A DNA stretch of 64,000 nt from Ammoniphilus sp. CFH 90114 (lineage in GTDB: Bacteria; Bacillota; Bacilli; Aneurinibacillales; RAOX-1), in NCBI RefSeq assembly GCF_004123195.1, contig NZ_SDLI01000006.1:1-64000 (forward strand). The letters are read 5' to 3'. The translations under genes were made by a program, and so were the position numbers. Below are positions 60,559 through 64,000 of this stretch, in pieces; positions within the stretch are counted from its first letter, which is position 1; every line of letters begins with the position of its first letter. The notes under the pieces are model-generated. The model searched no databases. It saw only the letters and a program-made list of their open reading frames with translations, and was not told the origin of the DNA.

Positions 60559-61089
60559 TTATCTTTGAATCATAAGCTGATAAAGCTTGTCCTTCTCTAG
60601 ATCAGTCAAAAACTTCTCCGCCATAGGAAACAAGATGTTTTCTTCCTTACTAAAATGATCACTTAAAATAATATAAGTTTGGATAGCATAAGAGGCTAAT
60701 TCATTCCTTTTCATGTCATCTACTGATTTGGAGGCCTCTTCTAAGAAAGCTTTAAGGTATCCCTTGGCCTGGTCATGCTCATATTCCATTACGGCAATAG
60801 GTCCGGTCTCCCGTCCAATATAGTGAGCTAACAGAGGGAATAAGGCTCCTTCTTCGATTTCTGAGTGAGGGGTAAGATCCTTCTCAAACGCTTCAACTTT
60901 TCGTATAAGCTCTCTCCACATCTCTGCCCTAGTTGAACCTTCCTCTATCCTCTGCAAGTCTTTAGCAAGGGTATTGAACTCTTCCATCTGTTTACGTAAT
61001 GGTGTGTGCTCCTTATAGAGATGATCTAACGCAGGACATAGGCTGATAAAGTCTCTCTCTGCAAAACCGCTACAAAAAGAATGATTCAT
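60559..61089 (-). CDS. hemerythrin domain protein
   Basis: 176 residues, HHE four-helix fold: iron-ligand positions in LDHLYKEHTPL, LTPHSEIEEGALFPLL, YEHDQAKGYL and DHFSKEENILFPMAEK. Likely binds a di-iron centre, sensing or scavenging oxygen or NO. An N-terminal Cys-containing segment (SFCSGFAERDFISLCP) precedes the fold and could be redox-active (inference). Confidence 0.88.
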   Translation of the reverse strand: MNHSFCSGFAERDFISLCPALDHLYKEHTPLRKQMEEFNTLAKDLQRIEEGSTRAEMWRELIRKVEAFEKDLTPHSEIEEGALFPLLAHYIGRETGPIAVMEYEHDQAKGYLKAFLEEASKSVDDMKRNELASYAIQTYIILSDHFSKEENILFPMAEKFLTDLEKDKLYQLMIQR

Positions 61090-61193
61090 TTCTCAACACT
61101 CCTTCGTGTATCGTAATGACGTTCTAATATCTTAATCATAGCGTGTTAAAAGAAAAGAAGAAGTGATGGTTGTCACTTGTTTTCTAACGTTTT

Positions 61194-61739
61194 TTATTTT
61201 GGTGCTAATAAGGAATAACGGTTGGAAATTAAGAAAATAAGAATAATACTGTTAATAATGACTTCAGGTAGAAGATAAGATAAGTTGTACCATATCGAGT
61301 ACTGCAATACAGGCATCCCTTCTGGTGCATAGCTTCCAAACCAAACGACTCCAGATCCCACGTGAGAGACAAACCGAGCTAAGGCAGCAATCGTAATGCC
61401 TAGTATCGCCCTTGTTATTCTTCCTCCCCGTTGTTGGTTCTCTAAGCTAAATAGACCAGCTAAACCAATAGCTGCATAAGCTACAGGGTAATCCAATACT
61501 AGTTGTACAGGGTGAACAATGGTGCCACCAAGCATCGCTTTTAACACACCGACTAGCAATCCTGCGGTGATCCCCGCCTTTACCCCTCTACGGAAAGCCA
61601 AAATAACAATGGGGATCATGACTAAGGATATAGAGCCACCTTGTGCCCACAACCCGCCAAATTGAATCAAACTTAATACATAAGCCAACGCCGTCATTAA
61701 TGCGGTTTCAACCATAATATTTGTCTGATTTCTTTGCAT
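61194..61739 (-). CDS. thiT: energy-coupled thiamine transporter ThiT
   Basis: 181 residues with six TM helices. The S-component signature is visible: ETALMTALAYVLSLIQF, WAQGGSISLVMIPIVILAFRRG and GGTIVHPVQLVLDYPVAYA (thiamine pocket Trp/Gln/Asp/Tyr). Requires an EcfAA'T module encoded elsewhere. No TPP riboswitch is seen in the 130 bp upstream, which is unusual for thiT. Confidence 0.95.
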   Translation of the reverse strand: MQRNQTNIMVETALMTALAYVLSLIQFGGLWAQGGSISLVMIPIVILAFRRGVKAGITAGLLVGVLKAMLGGTIVHPVQLVLDYPVAYAAIGLAGLFSLENQQRGGRITRAILGITIAALARFVSHVGSGVVWFGSYAPEGMPVLQYSIWYNLSYLLPEVIINSIILIFLISNRYSLLAPK

Positions 61740-61869
61740 GAATATACTCCTTTCTCCTCAAGCTAAAATAAATGATTACTGCATTATTATATTAGAACAG
61801 GAAAATTATACAACTTAAACTGGCTAACAAGAAGCAACTCAGTCTAAATAAATAGAGGGGTGTTGGATT

Positions 61870-63120
61870 ATGGAACTGCAACATGGATTAGATTTGAAAA
61901 ACGGACCATTGTCATGGCTAGACACACTTCCATCTCCCCCTACTTATCCTCAATTAGAAGAGGATATTGTGTGCGATGTGCTAGTGATCGGTGGTGGCGA
62001 GGCGGGTTCTCTATGTGCTTATCATCTAGCAGAGCAACAGGTGGATACCGTTATTGTTGACAGGAGAAGGTTTGGTTTCGGCAGTACAAGCGCGAACACG
62101 GGGTTACTCCAATTCGCGAACGATAAGGAGTTAACGGCTTGTATTAACACCTTTGGTGAAGAGAAAGGGGTTCGCTTTTATAAACTTTGTCAAAATGCGG
62201 TTTCTGAAATAGGAAAGCTTTGTAACAAGCTAAAAATTTTTCCAGATTATGTTTCAAGGGACAGTCTTTATTACGCTACTTCTATTGAAGATGTTCCTTC
62301 CCTACAGAAGGAATATCTCACCTTGAAGAAGCATGGGTTTCCGGTTCGATATATGAAGGAGGAGGAAATTCGCGAGAAATATTCTTTTTCCAAACCGGCG
62401 GCCATATTTGCTACGGGGGATGCCGATATTAACCCTTATAAGTTTGCAAACTCCTTAATCTACAGCGCAGTTGATTTTGGCCTACGTGCTTACCAAGAAA
62501 CGGAAATCGTGAGTCGTGAAACAGAAAAGGATCATGTTGTTCTGTATACAAAAAATAGGAAAAGAATCAAGGCGAGGAAGGTCATTTTCGCAACGGGTTA
62601 CGAGACACAGATTCAATTACAGAATAATGCGAATGCAGTACTCTCAAGTTCCTATGCTATCGTAACCCAGCCCATTGAGGAATTTACGGGATGGCCTGAT
62701 CGTTGCTTGATATGGGAAACAGCGAGACCTTATCTGTATATCCGCACCTCCGTGGACAACCGTATTATCGCTGGCGGATTTGATGAGCCAATGGTCCAAG
62801 CGGAGCAGCGAGACGCCCGGTTAATACATAAAAGAGATCTCCTTGTACAAGCGGTGCAAGAATTGTTCCCCTCTATCCCCAATCTCCGTGCAGATTATTA
62901 TTGGTCTGCTACATTTGGGGGGACGCATGATGGATACCCTCTTATTGGTGAACAACCTGAATATCCGCATTGCTATTTCGCTCTGGGGTATGGAGGAAAT
63001 GGAACGGTTTACAGCATGATTGCTGCCCAAATAATCACGAGCCTCATTACGCAAGGCACTCATCAGGATGCTGATCTATTTCGCTTTAATCGAGCCCCTT
63101 ACCAAACAAGTAACAGATAA
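61870..63120 (+). CDS. FAD-dependent oxidoreductase (DAO family)
   Basis: 416 residues. N-terminal Rossmann dinucleotide site VIGGGEAGSLCAYHLAEQQVDTVIVDRR (GxGxxG-type, with Glu at a variable position), DAO-type KVIFATGY and the C-terminal FAD contact ALGYGGNGTVY. Probably an amine or amino-acid oxidase/dehydrogenase, like glycine- or YurR-type enzymes. Substrate unknown. GAGGGG upstream; terminator follows. Confidence 0.9.
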   Translation: MELQHGLDLKNGPLSWLDTLPSPPTYPQLEEDIVCDVLVIGGGEAGSLCAYHLAEQQVDTVIVDRRRFGFGSTSANTGLLQFANDKELTACINTFGEEKGVRFYKLCQNAVSEIGKLCNKLKIFPDYVSRDSLYYATSIEDVPSLQKEYLTLKKHGFPVRYMKEEEIREKYSFSKPAAIFATGDADINPYKFANSLIYSAVDFGLRAYQETEIVSRETEKDHVVLYTKNRKRIKARKVIFATGYETQIQLQNNANAVLSSSYAIVTQPIEEFTGWPDRCLIWETARPYLYIRTSVDNRIIAGGFDEPMVQAEQRDARLIHKRDLLVQAVQELFPSIPNLRADYYWSATFGGTHDGYPLIGEQPEYPHCYFALGYGGNGTVYSMIAAQIITSLITQGTHQDADLFRFNRAPYQTSNR

Positions 63121-63153
63121 AGAGGACGGTTTTCAGCCTTCCTCTGTTTTTTC
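63119..63153 (+). terminator. terminator of the FAD oxidoreductase gene
   Basis: AGAGGACGG/CCTTCCTCT stem followed by GTTTTTTC. Confidence 0.85.
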
Positions 63154-63263
63154 ATTTCATAAGGTAAAAAACGGTTGTTAGATGTCAGACAACGTGTTAC
63201 ACTACGAAAGGAAATTCTTTCTTTGTAATCGTTTACCCTACTTATTCAGGAGGTTCTTAAGGA

Positions 63264-64000
63264 ATGTCTAGACCATTAATCCGCACACTAAATTTAAAAG
63301 ACTACACGTATGGTAATGCTGCTCAGCGTGCACAATTCGCAGAAGAATTTGCTGCAGGTCTTAAGGAGATTGGCTTTATTATCCTCGAAGGTCACGGTGT
63401 AGATCCAAAGCTTATTGATAAGAATTATGAATTGTGGGAAAGATTCTATAACCTAGATAACGTTGTTAAGAAGCAATACGAAGGGGTTCAAGGAGGCCAA
63501 CGGGGCTATACAGGATTTGGGAAGGAACATGCAAAAAATCGTAAAGTTGGCGACTTGAAGGAATTTTGGCATGTGGGTCAAGAATTGCCCGTGGGTCACC
63601 CCCTTACTTCTGAATATCCTGCGAATGTTTGGCCGGAAGAACTTCCTGAACTTCGTAAATACGCATTGAATTTTTACAGAGAATTAGAGCGAGTGGCTCG
63701 CAATATGCTTGAAGCTTTAGCTCTTCACTTTGATCTTAGATCGGGTTTTTTCTCTGATATGATTAACGATGGAAACAGTGTTCTTCGTACCATTCACTAT
63801 CCCCCACTAGATGAGTTCGCGCATCCTGACGCGATTCGGGCAGCTGAACATGAGGATATTAACTTGATTACCCTTCTCGTGGAGTCTACAGCGTCTGGTC
63901 TAGAATTGTTAACACGTGACGGAGATTGGATGCCGGTAATCGCTGAAAAGGGTCAGATTATTGTAGATGCGGGAGATATGCTGTCTCGCATTACTAATGA
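63264..64000 (+). CDS. isopenicillin N synthase-like 2-oxoglutarate/Fe(II) oxygenase (3' end missing)
   Basis: At least 245 residues, cut by the window edge. Starts MSRPLIRTLNLKDYTYGNAAQ; DIOX_N-type GLKEIGFIILEGHGVD (about 30-50), GYTGFGKEHAKN, then the jelly roll with RTIHYPP and the iron motif HEDINLITLLVE (first His/Asp). The distal His and the Arg for 2-oxoglutarate lie beyond the window. Family members in bacteria include ethylene-forming and IPNS-like dioxygenases; substrate unknown. CAGGAGG upstream. Confidence 0.9.
   Translation, partial: MSRPLIRTLNLKDYTYGNAAQRAQFAEEFAAGLKEIGFIILEGHGVDPKLIDKNYELWERFYNLDNVVKKQYEGVQGGQRGYTGFGKEHAKNRKVGDLKEFWHVGQELPVGHPLTSEYPANVWPEELPELRKYALNFYRELERVARNMLEALALHFDLRSGFFSDMINDGNSVLRTIHYPPLDEFAHPDAIRAAEHEDINLITLLVESTASGLELLTRDGDWMPVIAEKGQIIVDAGDMLSRITN

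Overview
This 64-kb window comes from an endospore-forming Gram-positive of the Bacillales, most likely near the Brevibacillus/Aneurinibacillus/Ammoniphilus part of Paenibacillaceae. The family level is an inference. The evidence is a complete gerPA-F spore-coat germination cluster, CotD, YjcZ-like and SpoVIF-like proteins, a CwlC-like amidase without a signal peptide, a YuaF-flotillin operon behind a SigW-type promoter, YhaM, YkuK, YisL, a class IV PHA synthase (PhaC/PhaR), AGGAGG-type ribosome binding sites with many GTG/TTG starts, and intrinsic terminators after most units. I see no prophage, transposase, CRISPR array or rRNA. One tRNA-Arg(UCU) is present.

Layout. 0.1-6 kb: isoaspartyl dipeptidase (iadA), a divergent sigma54 activator and a polar amino-acid ABC importer. 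iadA and the importer both have near-perfect sigma54 promoters and share an upstream TGGTTGTTA motif, so they look like one regulon. 6-12 kb: a candidate sRNA, deoD, the amidase, the flotillin operon and a PspA-like operon. 12-15 kb: an aromatic-acid-exporter-like protein and phaR-phaC. 15-25 kb: MOSC protein, yhaM, YkuK and many small proteins. A glutaredoxin-like gene here (18.4 kb) has an in-frame TGA in place of the first Cys of CxxC, followed by a perfect hairpin, which suggests a selenoprotein. A 52-bp tandem repeat array lies at 20.8-21.1 kb. 25-35 kb: DUF342/FapA, PatB, topoisomerase III, an HAD phosphatase, a SigW-type-promoter-driven small membrane protein, a c-di-GMP-I riboswitch over an unknown 58-aa protein, and MsrAB.

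35-43 kb: a tightly coupled five-gene signalling and polysaccharide operon (Hpt-REC-GGDEF-REC regulator, HEAT-repeat membrane protein, GT2 glycosyltransferase, single-domain REC, hybrid histidine kinase) behind a hairpin-rich untranslated region. 44-50 kb: a spore-coat island with two Gly/Tyr-rich proteins, an unanchored HtrA-like protease, SpoVIF, gerPA-F and an extra divergent GerPD-like gene. 50-64 kb: GntR regulator, diguanylate cyclase, purT with PurBox-like sites, cotD, tRNA, methionine gamma-lyase, ankyrin protein, acyl-CoA ligase, pantothenate kinase, a gene broken by an in-frame TAA, DegV, a fold-back repeat, hemerythrin, thiT, an FAD oxidoreductase and a 2-oxoglutarate/Fe(II) oxygenase cut by the window end.

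The strongest leads are the candidate selenocysteine glutaredoxin, the riboswitch-controlled small protein and the two-promoter sigma54 regulon. Start codons were chosen by Shine-Dalgarno spacing where the longest frame was implausible. All functional calls rest on recognised motifs and remembered family features; no database search was run.
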